A stretch of DNA of 64,000 bases from Acidobacteriaceae bacterium (GTDB taxonomy: Bacteria > Acidobacteriota > Terriglobia > Terriglobales > Acidobacteriaceae), in contig JASHOQ010000138.1 of assembly GCA_030041045.1 (NCBI GenBank), positions 1 to 64,000 of the forward strand, in the 5' to 3' direction. Position 1 is the first letter of the stretch. Each line of letters begins with the position of its first letter. Positions 1-8,551 of this stretch are shown in pieces. The notes beneath the pieces are model-generated. The model did no database searches. It had not been told where the DNA came from and saw nothing but the letters and a program-made list of their open reading frames with translations. A program made the translations under genes and the position numbers.

Positions 1-197
1 TGATGGCGCTGGTGGTTGCCGGCCGGCCCAACAAGCAGGTGGGCGGCGAACTGGGCATCAGCGAGATCACCGTGAAAGCGCACCGCGGCAGCATGATGCG
101 CAAGATGAAGGCGGAGTCTCTGGCGGAATTAGTGAACATGGCGGCACGTCTTCGCCTGGCGCGGCCGCCTGGATCCGCTTCGCCCGTTGCCAGGTAA
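1..197 (+). CDS. LuxR/FixJ-type response regulator, C-terminal fragment
   Basis: Only the DNA-binding end of the protein lies in the window; the receiver domain is beyond the left edge. The visible part is a typical LuxR/GerE helix-turn-helix: [19 protein letters not shown], then a helix ending near [18 protein letters not shown]. This matches the FixJ/NarL group of two-component regulators, which bind promoters after phosphorylation. The ATG at 3 is internal to the real gene. The target genes cannot be told from the window. Confidence 0.85.
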   Translation, partial: MALVVAGRPNKQVGGELGISEITVKAHRGSMMRKMKAESLAELVNMAARLRLARPPGSASPVAR

Positions 198-515
198 ACC
201 CTCAGGGCGAACTGTGCCGAGCCCGGCCTTCTCTGCTGGAACTCTGCCAATCGAGCCGATACCGAAGCAGACGCGAAGTTTCATGGTTCACCTTTCTTTG
301 CAGTGTGTCTCGCGGACCGTGAGAGTGAAACCGTGAGGGATTCCCAGACGGAATCTGATCGAAGCCTGCGTGCCTGCCCTCGGCGCAGCTGGGGTGATTG
401 GGCGGGAGCGGTCATCCGGCATTCGATTGGACGATGGTGCCGGGCGATTCCGTGGTTTCACACCCGGATGGGTTGGAATTGGCGAGGATGCCAATTGATT
501 TGAGAGGGCAGGGCG
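198..515. other. Intergenic region, no gene seen
   Basis: About 320 bases between the response regulator and the epimerase. Short overlapping frames on both strands look like chance. A CCGATACC motif near 257 also occurs twice in the repeat at 3161-3196. No hairpin terminator or RNA gene stands out. Confidence 0.4.
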
Positions 516-1427
516 ATGCGTGTATTTGTGGCCGGGGCCAGCGGCGCGATCGGCGGACCATTGATCGCGGAGTTGCTAAGGCAGGGACATTCTGTGCTGG
601 GGATGACAACGAGCGGGGCGCGAGCGAGGATTTTGGAAAGTCAGGGAGGCGAAGCGCTGATCGCAGACGCATTCGACGCCACCACGGTGGAGAATGCATT
701 GCGACGGTCAAAACCGGAAGTCGTGATCGATGAACTGACGTCGCTGCCGAAGGAACTAAGCGATATGCCAAAGTATGCGGCCGGCGATAGAAGACTGAGG
801 ATTGAGGGCGGAGGAAACCTGCTGCGTGCGGCAATTGCGAGCGGTGCAAAGCGCTATCTGCTGCAGTCAAGCGGATTCTTTCTGAAGGCGGGAGAAGGTA
901 CGCTGGCCGACGAGCATTCCCCGCTGGATGTAAACGCAAGCGCGAGCATAGCGGCGAGCGCGCGCACGTACGCGGAACTTGAAGCGCGCCTCTTCAGTTC
1001 CACTGCGATTGAGGGCGTTGCCCTGCGTTATGGATTCTTTTACGGACCGAAGACGTGGTATTACCCCGGCGGAGCCGCAGCGAACATGGTGACAAGGCAA
1101 CAGAATCCCGTGGTGGGTAAAGGACAGGGAGTGTCGTCATTCGTGCATATCGAGGATGCAGCGGCGGGGACGGTGGCGGCAATAGCGGCAGAGCCCGGCG
1201 TGTACAACCTGGTGGATGACAACCCGTCGCCCCAGGCCGTGTGGCTCCCGTCATTCGCGAAATCTTTGGGTGCTCCCGAGCCGCCGCACATGAGTGAAGC
1301 AGAGGTGAAGGAAATTGCCGGCGAAGATGCGGTGTACTACGCGACGAAATTGAGCGGCGCATCCAATGCCAAGGCGAAGCGTGATCTTGGGTGGAGGCCG
1401 CGACCATTGGAGTGGCTGGAAGTGTAG
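516..1427 (+). CDS. NAD-dependent epimerase/dehydratase family protein
   Basis: A 303-residue extended short-chain dehydrogenase-like protein. The N-terminus MRVFVAGASGAIGGPLIAEL is a Rossmann nucleotide-binding loop (GxxGxxG). RYLLQSSGFF lies near residue 110, and a downstream YAELEARLF segment may supply the catalytic tyrosine. The fold is common to nucleotide-sugar epimerases and related oxidoreductases. Nothing here or in the neighbours fixes the substrate. It stands alone on the plus strand. A GA-rich stretch (agagggcaggg) just before the ATG can serve as ribosome binding site. Confidence 0.85.
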   Translation: MRVFVAGASGAIGGPLIAELLRQGHSVLGMTTSGARARILESQGGEALIADAFDATTVENALRRSKPEVVIDELTSLPKELSDMPKYAAGDRRLRIEGGGNLLRAAIASGAKRYLLQSSGFFLKAGEGTLADEHSPLDVNASASIAASARTYAELEARLFSSTAIEGVALRYGFFYGPKTWYYPGGAAANMVTRQQNPVVGKGQGVSSFVHIEDAAAGTVAAIAAEPGVYNLVDDNPSPQAVWLPSFAKSLGAPEPPHMSEAEVKEIAGEDAVYYATKLSGASNAKAKRDLGWRPRPLEWLEV

Positions 1428-1575
1428 GAACCAACGACAGATTGCCGGAGGAGATGCTCACGTGGCACATTACGCCGGCATGCTGACGCGCGCTTTCATG
1501 CACGGTCTGCACTCGTTTCCCGCCTTCAAAAGGCCGCCGGCAGATCGAGTGGTTGCGCAGGCGCGGCCGACGCAA

Positions 1576-2922
1576 TTACCGGTGGTCTTTCGGCTCTCCC
1601 GGAATCTCCAGCGGGACCAGGAAGTTGCTGGCGAGAACATAGTCGTAAAGGTAGCTGAGTGGCGGTGGAGGATGAAGCTGGCGGGCAGAAACCCATCCAT
1701 CGGCATCGGTCCATTGCCAGCCCGAGGCTGAGATGCTTTGAATCACCTGCCGGAGGTCATCGGAGCGCATGGGGTGAGCGTAAATGCGCACGTTCTGGGC
1801 AAAGAGGCGAGACAGGGCTTCAAGGAAGCTGCCGGCGAGACTGTACCGATAATCCCAAATGCGAACGATCAGAGACAGGCCTACGACGAAGCGGATAGGC
1901 TCCTTCGTGTAGCGATTCAGGAGTGCAGTCATGCTGTAGAGCTCGCGTTCGCGGAACAATAAAACATCACCGCCATGGGTGTGAAGCGCATCGATGCGCT
2001 CTAGCAGGTCAGCGATACCTGGAGCGGGATCTCCATCTCTGAGCGGCATGGCAGAAAGGCAAAAGAAACCAGCAGGCGCTGGATGTTCTTGAGCCAACTC
2101 TGCGCGGAGCTGTTTGAGTCCCGAGGCCAGCAGTTGATTGTGAATCGCCGCGTGAGCGGAATCTACGTGCTCGAAGGTTCCCGGCGCGAGCACGCCAGCT
2201 TTCTTGTGCAGGACTTCGATGGGCGGCACGGGCGGGGTGGTGCATGGAAAGCAGACGGCCTCCGCAAGGCCAGCGCACACCAGTTGAACCAGAAGCGCGT
2301 GCTGGTCCCACCCCTCAAAGGCGGGCCCGCGCGTCTCCACATAGTCGATTTCGATGCGCTTCTCCACTGCCTCGGCAACACTTGCAAAAAACGATTCGTT
2401 CAACTGCAGCTGATAGAAAACAGCGTAGATGAGGTTCACGCCCAGGATGCCGATAGCCCCCTGCTCGAGGGGATTGGAAGGATCCCGCAGGTTGATATGG
2501 AGAACAATGTCGTTGGGTTGGCCTCCGGGCTGCGATTGGAACCGCAGGCCGACCCAACCGTGAGGCTCGTTGGTTCCGGCGTAGTTGCGGGCGGAAATGG
2601 TATCAACAAAGGAGAAGAAGCGAGTGCTCGATCCACGGCTGTTGTTCAATTGGTTGAGGAGCTGGGCCCATTCGCTATCGAGCATGGCCTGGAGGCGCTC
2701 TTTGGAAACGTAGCGCGCACCAACACCGTACAAATCGTCGCTGACTTCTTTGTCATACGCCGAGATCGATTTAGCAACCGTCCCCGAGGCCCCTCCAACG
2801 ACCATGAACCATCGCACCACTTCCTGGCCGGCGCCAATTTCGGCGAAGGAGCCGTAGCTGGTGGAATCGAGATTGATGCGCAGTGCTTTTTGATGGGTGT
2901 TGAGCTTTTCCGTGGACGGCAT
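1576..2922 (-). CDS. Conserved protein of unknown function (often mislabelled TonB receptor or nucleotide adenylyltransferase)
   Basis: A 448-residue soluble-looking protein with no signal peptide. I recognise the family from its strongly conserved opening, including KALRINLDSTSYGSFAEIGA and GQEVVRWFMVVGGASGTVAK, and its conserved C-terminal block RFVVGLSLIVRIWDYRYSLA. From memory, automatic annotations call such proteins TonB-dependent receptor or nicotinate-nucleotide adenylyltransferase. Neither a beta-barrel or TonB box nor an HxGH nucleotidyl-transfer motif is visible. It is encoded alone, divergent from the efflux operon. Function unknown; the family is widespread, so a basic metabolic role is possible but unproven. 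Confidence 0.8.
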   Translation of the reverse strand: MPSTEKLNTHQKALRINLDSTSYGSFAEIGAGQEVVRWFMVVGGASGTVAKSISAYDKEVSDDLYGVGARYVSKERLQAMLDSEWAQLLNQLNNSRGSSTRFFSFVDTISARNYAGTNEPHGWVGLRFQSQPGGQPNDIVLHINLRDPSNPLEQGAIGILGVNLIYAVFYQLQLNESFFASVAEAVEKRIEIDYVETRGPAFEGWDQHALLVQLVCAGLAEAVCFPCTTPPVPPIEVLHKKAGVLAPGTFEHVDSAHAAIHNQLLASGLKQLRAELAQEHPAPAGFFCLSAMPLRDGDPAPGIADLLERIDALHTHGGDVLLFRERELYSMTALLNRYTKEPIRFVVGLSLIVRIWDYRYSLAGSFLEALSRLFAQNVRIYAHPMRSDDLRQVIQSISASGWQWTDADGWVSARQLHPPPPLSYLYDYVLASNFLVPLEIPGEPKDHR

Positions 2923-3458
2923 GGAAGGTTCTCTTCATTCCCGGAGCGGTCGCCATTTCATCACCGGCAGCGAAAACGCATCGCGAGTTTCGTGCGTTCG
3001 CATCATCGGCACTGAGATGCGCGAGCACTGTATCCTCTCACACGCGCGCCCTCGCGCCGCTTCGCAGGCAATCAACCAGGTCTGAGTCCTAAGATGCAGA
3101 GACTTGCAGAAAGGTGCGGGCAAATGACAATACCGCCTGCCTGGAGTCTTGAGGCTGCGCCAACCGATACCAAAGTAGCAACCGATACCTAAGTCTGATA
3201 GCGCCCTCGGAGATTCCCAAGCAGACTAGCTCCCAGTGATGCGCGCGAGGCATTGGCGCGGCCAGGAAAGCTCAAACTTCTTCAAGATCGCAATTGCCTG
3301 AACCTGTTGGCCCACCTATGGCTCTCTTAATCAAGCACAACATCAACCAATCTCAGGGTTCGTCGACTGCAGCCTGTCGAACGAGCAAAGCACGGTTGCG
3401 TAGAACGAGCACCGCCGACGGCAAAGCAAGATGCAAAAACGCCAGAGAAAGAGTCGAC
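2923..3458. promoter_or_regulatory. Divergent intergenic region upstream of the efflux operon
   Basis: About 540 bases separate the unknown minus-strand gene from the TolC-like gene and should carry promoters for both. It contains the 18-bp tandem direct repeats at 3161-3196. In-frame codons run upstream of the chosen TolC start but encode a low-complexity, non-signal sequence, so I treat them as untranslated. No convincing -35/-10 pair was found by eye. Confidence 0.4.
3161..3196. repeat. Two tandem 18-bp direct repeats (possible operator)
   Basis: CAACCGATACCAAAGTAG is followed directly by CAACCGATACCTAAGTCT. The first 11 bases are identical and 15 of 18 agree. The pair lies about 260 bp upstream of the efflux operon. 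Direct repeats spaced by near two helical turns are typical of regulator binding sites; the regulator is not identified. Confidence 0.4.
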
Positions 3459-4952
3459 ATGCAGCTTCGAATATGGGCCAGCGCGATCCTGCTCGTGGTT
3501 CCATTGTATGGCGGAGTCGCCGCGTCAGCGCAGTACAGCACACCGGCTACGCCCGCGCCGTATAACCCCATTGCCCTGGCCGATGTGACGGGAGCCCCGC
3601 GGTCCGCCGTGCAAGCCGGGCAGAGCAACTATCAAACCCTGTCGCAGAATCCGTATCTTGGCGGGGTTCCAGCGGGAAAATTGAGCGCGGCGCCAGTGCC
3701 GCTGTCGCTCGAAGACGCCGTCAATCTCGGGCTCAAACAGAACCTGGGAGGCGTTTTGGCCTCGGATGCCGTTATCGATGCCCGGGGGGAAAAATGGCAG
3801 GCGCTCAGCGAACTGCTTCCCAATGTTGTCACCGACACAGGCTTCGGAGTTCATCAGGTTGACTTGAAGGCGGCCTTTGGTCTCTCCATCCATGGTGTAG
3901 CTCCGATCATTGGACCATTTGGCTATTTCGACTCGCGTGCCTACTTTACGCAATCGGTTTTCGATTGGGAATCCATCGAGCGGGCGCGCTCTTCGACGGC
4001 GCAGTTGAAGTCCGCAGAGTTCAGCTCCAAAGATGCGCGTGAGCTGGTGGTGCTGGTGATTGTCTCCAACTACCTGCTGGCCATCGCCGACCAGGCGGAG
4101 GTTGAGTCAGCCACCTCGCAACGCGACACCGCCAAGGCGCTGTTTCAACAGGCGTCCGACCAGAAAACCGCGGGCCTGGCCTCCGCCGTGGACGTTCTGC
4201 GTTCCCAGGTGCAGCTCGAATCCCGCGAGCAGAAACTGATCAGCGCACAGAATGATTTCGCGAAGCAGAAATTGGTTCTGGCGCGAGCCATCGGGCTTCC
4301 TCTGGGCCAGCAGTTCGAAATCACCACCCAGATCCCCTACCACGACCTCACACCTTCCAGCCTCGATGACGCGATCCAAAGCGCCTACAAGGCGCGCGCC
4401 GATTTTGAGAGCCAGATGAATCGGGTCCGGTCTGCTGAGCTGGCGAGAAAAGCAGCTTCTGCCGAGCGCTATCCATCGATCGGCGCGGAAACCGACTACG
4501 GGCTTTCGGGAGTCAACCCGGGCACGTCGCACGGCACCGTGGATGCAGCGGCCACACTCCACATTCCTATCTTTCAGGAGGGTAAAGTTCACGCGGATGT
4601 TCTGCGCGCCGACGCCTCGCTTGCGGAGGAGAAGCAACGGCTGGAGGACTTGCGCGCCAAAATCGATCAGGAGGTTCGCGACGTTTATCTCGATCTGGAG
4701 GCAACGGCGCAAGAAGTGTCTGTGGAGAAGAGCGCGGTCGACCTTGCCACGCAGAACCTGGAACAATCTCGCGATCGATTCCGTTCGGGAGTTACAGACA
4801 ATCTTGAAGTGGTTCAAGCGCAGGATGCGCTGGCGATTGCCAATGATGCCTATATTGCAAGCCTCTACAGCTACAACCTGGCCAAAATATCCCTGGCGAG
4901 AGCGACCGGAGTTGCGGAATCTCAATACTCACAGTATCTGGGGGGAAATTGA
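3459..4952 (+). CDS. TolC-family outer membrane efflux protein
   Basis: About 497 residues, the outer-membrane channel of a tripartite pump. From the ATG at 3459 the protein opens with a clear signal peptide, MQLRIWASAILLVVPLYGG, ending near ASAQ. The frame is open upstream to 3294 but that part is not signal-like, so I prefer 3459. The body carries the two alternating coiled-coil repeats of TolC/OEP proteins, for example SLEDAVNLGLKQN, then LDDAIQSAYKARADFESQ, and near the end SRDRFRSGVTDNLEVVQAQ. The membrane fusion protein starts two bases after its stop, so the three pump genes are surely one operon. Confidence 0.92.
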   Translation: MQLRIWASAILLVVPLYGGVAASAQYSTPATPAPYNPIALADVTGAPRSAVQAGQSNYQTLSQNPYLGGVPAGKLSAAPVPLSLEDAVNLGLKQNLGGVLASDAVIDARGEKWQALSELLPNVVTDTGFGVHQVDLKAAFGLSIHGVAPIIGPFGYFDSRAYFTQSVFDWESIERARSSTAQLKSAEFSSKDARELVVLVIVSNYLLAIADQAEVESATSQRDTAKALFQQASDQKTAGLASAVDVLRSQVQLESREQKLISAQNDFAKQKLVLARAIGLPLGQQFEITTQIPYHDLTPSSLDDAIQSAYKARADFESQMNRVRSAELARKAASAERYPSIGAETDYGLSGVNPGTSHGTVDAAATLHIPIFQEGKVHADVLRADASLAEEKQRLEDLRAKIDQEVRDVYLDLEATAQEVSVEKSAVDLATQNLEQSRDRFRSGVTDNLEVVQAQDALAIANDAYIASLYSYNLAKISLARATGVAESQYSQYLGGN

Positions 4953-4954
4953 GC

Positions 4955-6223
4955 ATGTCAGAACAGAATCAGTCAACGAATCCACCGCAAGCAACACCGC
5001 AAGCGCGAAACGCACCAGCGGACAACGCCGGCGCACCCGACCCGCTTACTTCCACTTATCCGCGGAGGCGCTCTTCCAAACGTTTGGTACTCATCGCCTC
5101 GCTGGTTGTGGCGGCCGTTGGTTGTGCCTTTTTCTGGCACTATCTTACCGGTTTTCAATCCACTGACGATGCGCAGGTGGATGTGCATCTTTACCCCGTC
5201 AGCGCGCGCATCTCGGGATACATCCAGAGCGTGAACGTGGATGACAACCAATGGGTGGATGAAGGTTCCACGCTCGTAGAAATCGATCCCAAAGACTATG
5301 AAGTGGCGCTGGCAAGAGCTCAGGCCACGCTCGACGCTTCAAAGGCAACGGCGAAAAGTTCGAATATCGATGTGCCGCTGTCTACGGTCGACACCTCAAG
5401 CCAATTGAAATTCACGTCGTCAGACATCAAGAATGCGGAAGCAGCGATTGAGGCCGCGGAAAAGCAGGCCGCGGCCGCCCATGCGCGCGTTGTGGAGGCG
5501 CAAGCGGAAAATGTAAAGGCGCAAGACGATGTTACCCGCTATCACTTGCTGCTGGCGAAAGAGGAGGTACCGAAGCAAGTCTACGATCATGCCTATGCCG
5601 CCGCCGCGACCGATGTGGCCGCCATAGCCGCGGCAGAAGCAGACGAAGCTGCGGCTTTGCAAGCCGTACAGGAAGCGCACAGCCGCTTCGCTGAAGCCGA
5701 GGCGCGCTACGAAGATGCGCAAGCCGGGCCGCAACGGGTTGATGCAACGCGCGCCAAAGCGCTTTCTGCCGTAGCCGACGTACACCAGAAGGAAGCCGCT
5801 CTGGAACAAGCGCAGTTGAACCTGGGATACACCAAAATCTTCGCGCCCGTAACCGGCGAAGTGACGAAGAAAGTTGTCGTGGGATTGAATGTGGATCCAG
5901 GCGAGGAGCTGCTCACGGTGGTTCCTCTCGATCAGGTGTGGATCACGGCCAATTTCAAGGAAACCCAACTCAAGCATATGCGCGTAGGCCAGAAGGCTGA
6001 GATTCAACTTGACGCGAATGGCCGCACCTACCACGGGCATGTGGACAGCATTGCGGGAGGGACCGGCCCTATTTTCAGCCTGCTGCCGCCGGAGAACGCA
6101 ACCGGCAATTACGTCAAGATCGTGCAGAGGGTCCCGGTCAAGATTGTTCTTGAGGCCGGCGAGAATCGCGATCACCAGCTTCGGCCCGGCATGAACGTCG
6201 AAGCGAAGGTATTTCTGCGATGA
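4955..6223 (+). CDS. EmrA/HlyD-family membrane fusion protein
   Basis: A 422-residue periplasmic adaptor of the pump. One membrane helix lies near residues 35-55 (LVLIASLVVAAVGCAFFW), followed by the family signature STDDAQVDVHLYPVSARISGY, a lipoyl-like half-motif, an Ala-rich coiled-coil hairpin (about 120-255) and the second lipoyl half (YTKIFAPVTGEVTKK). The ATG at 4955 is used; a TTG at 4949 would overlap the previous stop. The last codons overlap the start of the transporter gene by 4 nt (ATGA), which implies translational coupling. It should link the inner-membrane transporter to the TolC-like channel. Confidence 0.93.
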   Translation: MSEQNQSTNPPQATPQARNAPADNAGAPDPLTSTYPRRRSSKRLVLIASLVVAAVGCAFFWHYLTGFQSTDDAQVDVHLYPVSARISGYIQSVNVDDNQWVDEGSTLVEIDPKDYEVALARAQATLDASKATAKSSNIDVPLSTVDTSSQLKFTSSDIKNAEAAIEAAEKQAAAAHARVVEAQAENVKAQDDVTRYHLLLAKEEVPKQVYDHAYAAAATDVAAIAAAEADEAAALQAVQEAHSRFAEAEARYEDAQAGPQRVDATRAKALSAVADVHQKEAALEQAQLNLGYTKIFAPVTGEVTKKVVVGLNVDPGEELLTVVPLDQVWITANFKETQLKHMRVGQKAEIQLDANGRTYHGHVDSIAGGTGPIFSLLPPENATGNYVKIVQRVPVKIVLEAGENRDHQLRPGMNVEAKVFLR

Positions 6224-7821
6224 GCGCCGCCGCAGCCAGTTTGCCTGCAGCACAGGACTTCTCTCGCCCGCGGGTGAATCCGTGGCTTATCGGCATTACC
6301 GTGTCCATGGCCGCATTCCTGGAAGTGCTGGACACAAGCGTGGCCAATGTTGCTTTGCCCTACATCGCCGGGGACCTGGGCGCCAGTTACGACGACAGTA
6401 CGTGGGTGCTCACCTCCTATCTTGCGGCGAATGCGATTGTGCTTCCGGTGAGCGGATGGCTTGCGGAAGTGATCGGGCGCAAACGGTATTTCATGCTCTC
6501 CCTGATCATCTTCACCGTAAGTTCGCTGCTGTGTGGACTGGCGCCGACTCTTCCGCTCCTGCTGATCTTTCGCGCCATCCAGGGCGTCGGGGGTGGTGGA
6601 CTGCAGCCGATGGCGCAGGCAATCCTCAACGATACATTTCCTCCTGAACAACGCGGCTCGGCCTTTGCGCTCTACGGGATTACCGCGGTGCTTGCTCCCA
6701 CGGTCGGGCCCATGCTGGGCGGGTGGATTACCGACAACTATTCCTGGCGCTGGATCTTCTTCATCAAGCTGCCCATTGCAATCCTTGCGCTTTACCTGAC
6801 CTATACGCTGGTGCGGGATCCGGCGACCGCCGTCCGCGCCAAGAGAGGGGGCATTCGCGTCGACTACATCGGAATTGCGTTTCTGACGCTGGGCGTGGCT
6901 TCGCTCCAGGTGGTGCTGGACAAGGGCCAGGAGGATGACTGGTTCGGTTCACAATTCATTCTTACGCTCGCCATCACCGCGACCATCTGCCTGGTGGCGC
7001 TCGTCATCTGGGAGTGGTACCGCAAGGACCCCATCATCGACGTCCACATGTTCAAGAGCTTCAACTTCGCGGCAGCCAACCTGATGATGTTCATGATGGG
7101 CGTCATGCTTTTCAGCACCCTGGTGCTAATCCCCGAATTTTTGCAGACGCTGCTGGGCTACACCGCGGAGCTTGCAGGCCTGGTTTTGTCGGCAAGCGGA
7201 TTCATCCTGCTGCTGATGATGCCCATTGTGGGGCGCCTTACCTCGAAGGTCCAGGCGCGGTATTTAATTGCGGCAGGTTGGATTTGTCTTGCCATCGGTC
7301 TCATTTATTCCGCGTATCGCGTGGATTTGTTCATCAGCTTCGACTTTGCCATGTGGCTGCGCTGCGCGCAGGTCGTGGGCATCGGCTTCCTGTTCGTTCC
7401 CATTACCGCCGCCGGCTATATCGGCGTGCCGGCAGAGAAGGGGAACAGTGTCTCGGGCATGGTGAACTTCATGCGCAACATCGGCAGCAGCATCGGTACT
7501 TCCATCGTGACCACGATGATTGCCCGGCGCTCACAATATCACCAGCAAATCCTGGTTGGCCATATTACGCCGGATACACCGGCGTTTCGCGGAGCGCTCC
7601 ACGGCCTGACCAGCAGCATAAAGCACTCCGGACTTGGCGCCGTCGACGCGCGCAATCAGGCAATCGCCAGGTTTTACGGCCTGGTGAATCAGCAGGCGCA
7701 TACGCTTTCGTTCATGGACACATTCTGGGTGCTGGGCGTGCTTTGTGCCATCATGTTCGTTCTCGCATTCTTCCTGAAGAGGAACGATCCCGGTGCGGGC
7801 GGGGATGTTGCGGTGGGTTGA
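6220..7821 (+). CDS. DHA2-family (EmrB/QacA) drug:proton antiporter
   Basis: A 533-residue inner-membrane protein with about 14 hydrophobic segments, the size and topology of the DHA2 branch of the major facilitator superfamily. Early motifs LDTSVANVALPYIAGDLG and GWLAEVIGRKR (motif A), and FRAIQGVGGGGLQPMAQA in the third to fourth helix, are diagnostic. It would expel a hydrophobic compound using the proton gradient through the adaptor and channel encoded just upstream. The substrate cannot be predicted from sequence. Confidence 0.93.
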   Translation: MSAAAASLPAAQDFSRPRVNPWLIGITVSMAAFLEVLDTSVANVALPYIAGDLGASYDDSTWVLTSYLAANAIVLPVSGWLAEVIGRKRYFMLSLIIFTVSSLLCGLAPTLPLLLIFRAIQGVGGGGLQPMAQAILNDTFPPEQRGSAFALYGITAVLAPTVGPMLGGWITDNYSWRWIFFIKLPIAILALYLTYTLVRDPATAVRAKRGGIRVDYIGIAFLTLGVASLQVVLDKGQEDDWFGSQFILTLAITATICLVALVIWEWYRKDPIIDVHMFKSFNFAAANLMMFMMGVMLFSTLVLIPEFLQTLLGYTAELAGLVLSASGFILLLMMPIVGRLTSKVQARYLIAAGWICLAIGLIYSAYRVDLFISFDFAMWLRCAQVVGIGFLFVPITAAGYIGVPAEKGNSVSGMVNFMRNIGSSIGTSIVTTMIARRSQYHQQILVGHITPDTPAFRGALHGLTSSIKHSGLGAVDARNQAIARFYGLVNQQAHTLSFMDTFWVLGVLCAIMFVLAFFLKRNDPGAGGDVAVG

Positions 7822-7832
7822 GGCAGGCGACA

Positions 7833-8459
7833 ATGATTCGAGCCATCACAATCGAGCGCGAGTTCGGCTGCGGAGCATCCGAAATCGCCGGCCTGGTCGC
7901 CAGCCAGCTTGGATGGGACCTGTGGGACGAAAGGCTGACACAGGAGATCGCGCGACTGGCGAAAAGCACGCCGGAGGCGGTGGAGCGGAGAGAATGGCGG
8001 ACCGATCCTGCCGTATACCAGGTCTTCAAAGATTTTCTTCGCGGCGCGTTTGAGGGAGGTTTGCCGCCCACAGACCGGCTGCACCTGGTGGACGCACGCC
8101 GGATCGCCGCAATTTCAGAAATAGCGGTCAAGACGGCCTATTCCAGCGGCCCCTCGGTGATCGTCGGCCGAGGTGCACAGTACTTCCTGCGCAAGAACAA
8201 GGATGTTTTCCGGGTATTTCTCTACGCATGCCGCGATCAAAAAATCCGAAAATTAATCGCCCGGGGTGAAACCGAGGACAGGGCAATCCAGCAGATCGAC
8301 ACCACGGACAAAGCGCGAGCCGCATTCGTCCGGCGGCACCTCGGGCTGAAATGGCCGGAGCCCCACCTTTATCACGCGATGTTCAATACGGAGATGGGAG
8401 ACACTCGTGTGGCGGCAATGCTGATTCAGTGCGTCAAGCAGTTTGAGAGCAACCGATGA
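7833..8459 (+). CDS. Cytidylate kinase-like family protein
   Basis: A 208-residue protein that starts 11 bases after emrB and probably belongs to the same transcript. It opens MIRAITIEREFGCGASEIA, the altered P-loop of the cytidylate kinase-like family, and continues with DLWDERLTQEIA, then VIVGRGAQYFL and a basic lid-like stretch (RDQKIRKLIARGETED). The family resembles nucleoside monophosphate kinases but lacks a classical GxxGxGK[ST] Walker A here. Its true substrate is unknown, and its place in an efflux operon is unexplained. Confidence 0.8.
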   Translation: MIRAITIEREFGCGASEIAGLVASQLGWDLWDERLTQEIARLAKSTPEAVERREWRTDPAVYQVFKDFLRGAFEGGLPPTDRLHLVDARRIAAISEIAVKTAYSSGPSVIVGRGAQYFLRKNKDVFRVFLYACRDQKIRKLIARGETEDRAIQQIDTTDKARAAFVRRHLGLKWPEPHLYHAMFNTEMGDTRVAAMLIQCVKQFESNR

Positions 8460-8551
8460 ATTGCCCGCCTCTGCGGAAGCGGTGAGCGCCGGTGGGATTC
8501 CGCCAAGTCTCCATGGTCGACGACCCTTGAGCACTGCGCGCGCGCCAGCTT

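Noticed and set aside
2083-3015. Long plus-strand open frame of 310 codons
   Set aside because: It lies antisense to the conserved 448-residue protein, whose family blocks are clear; it is a shadow of high GC content.
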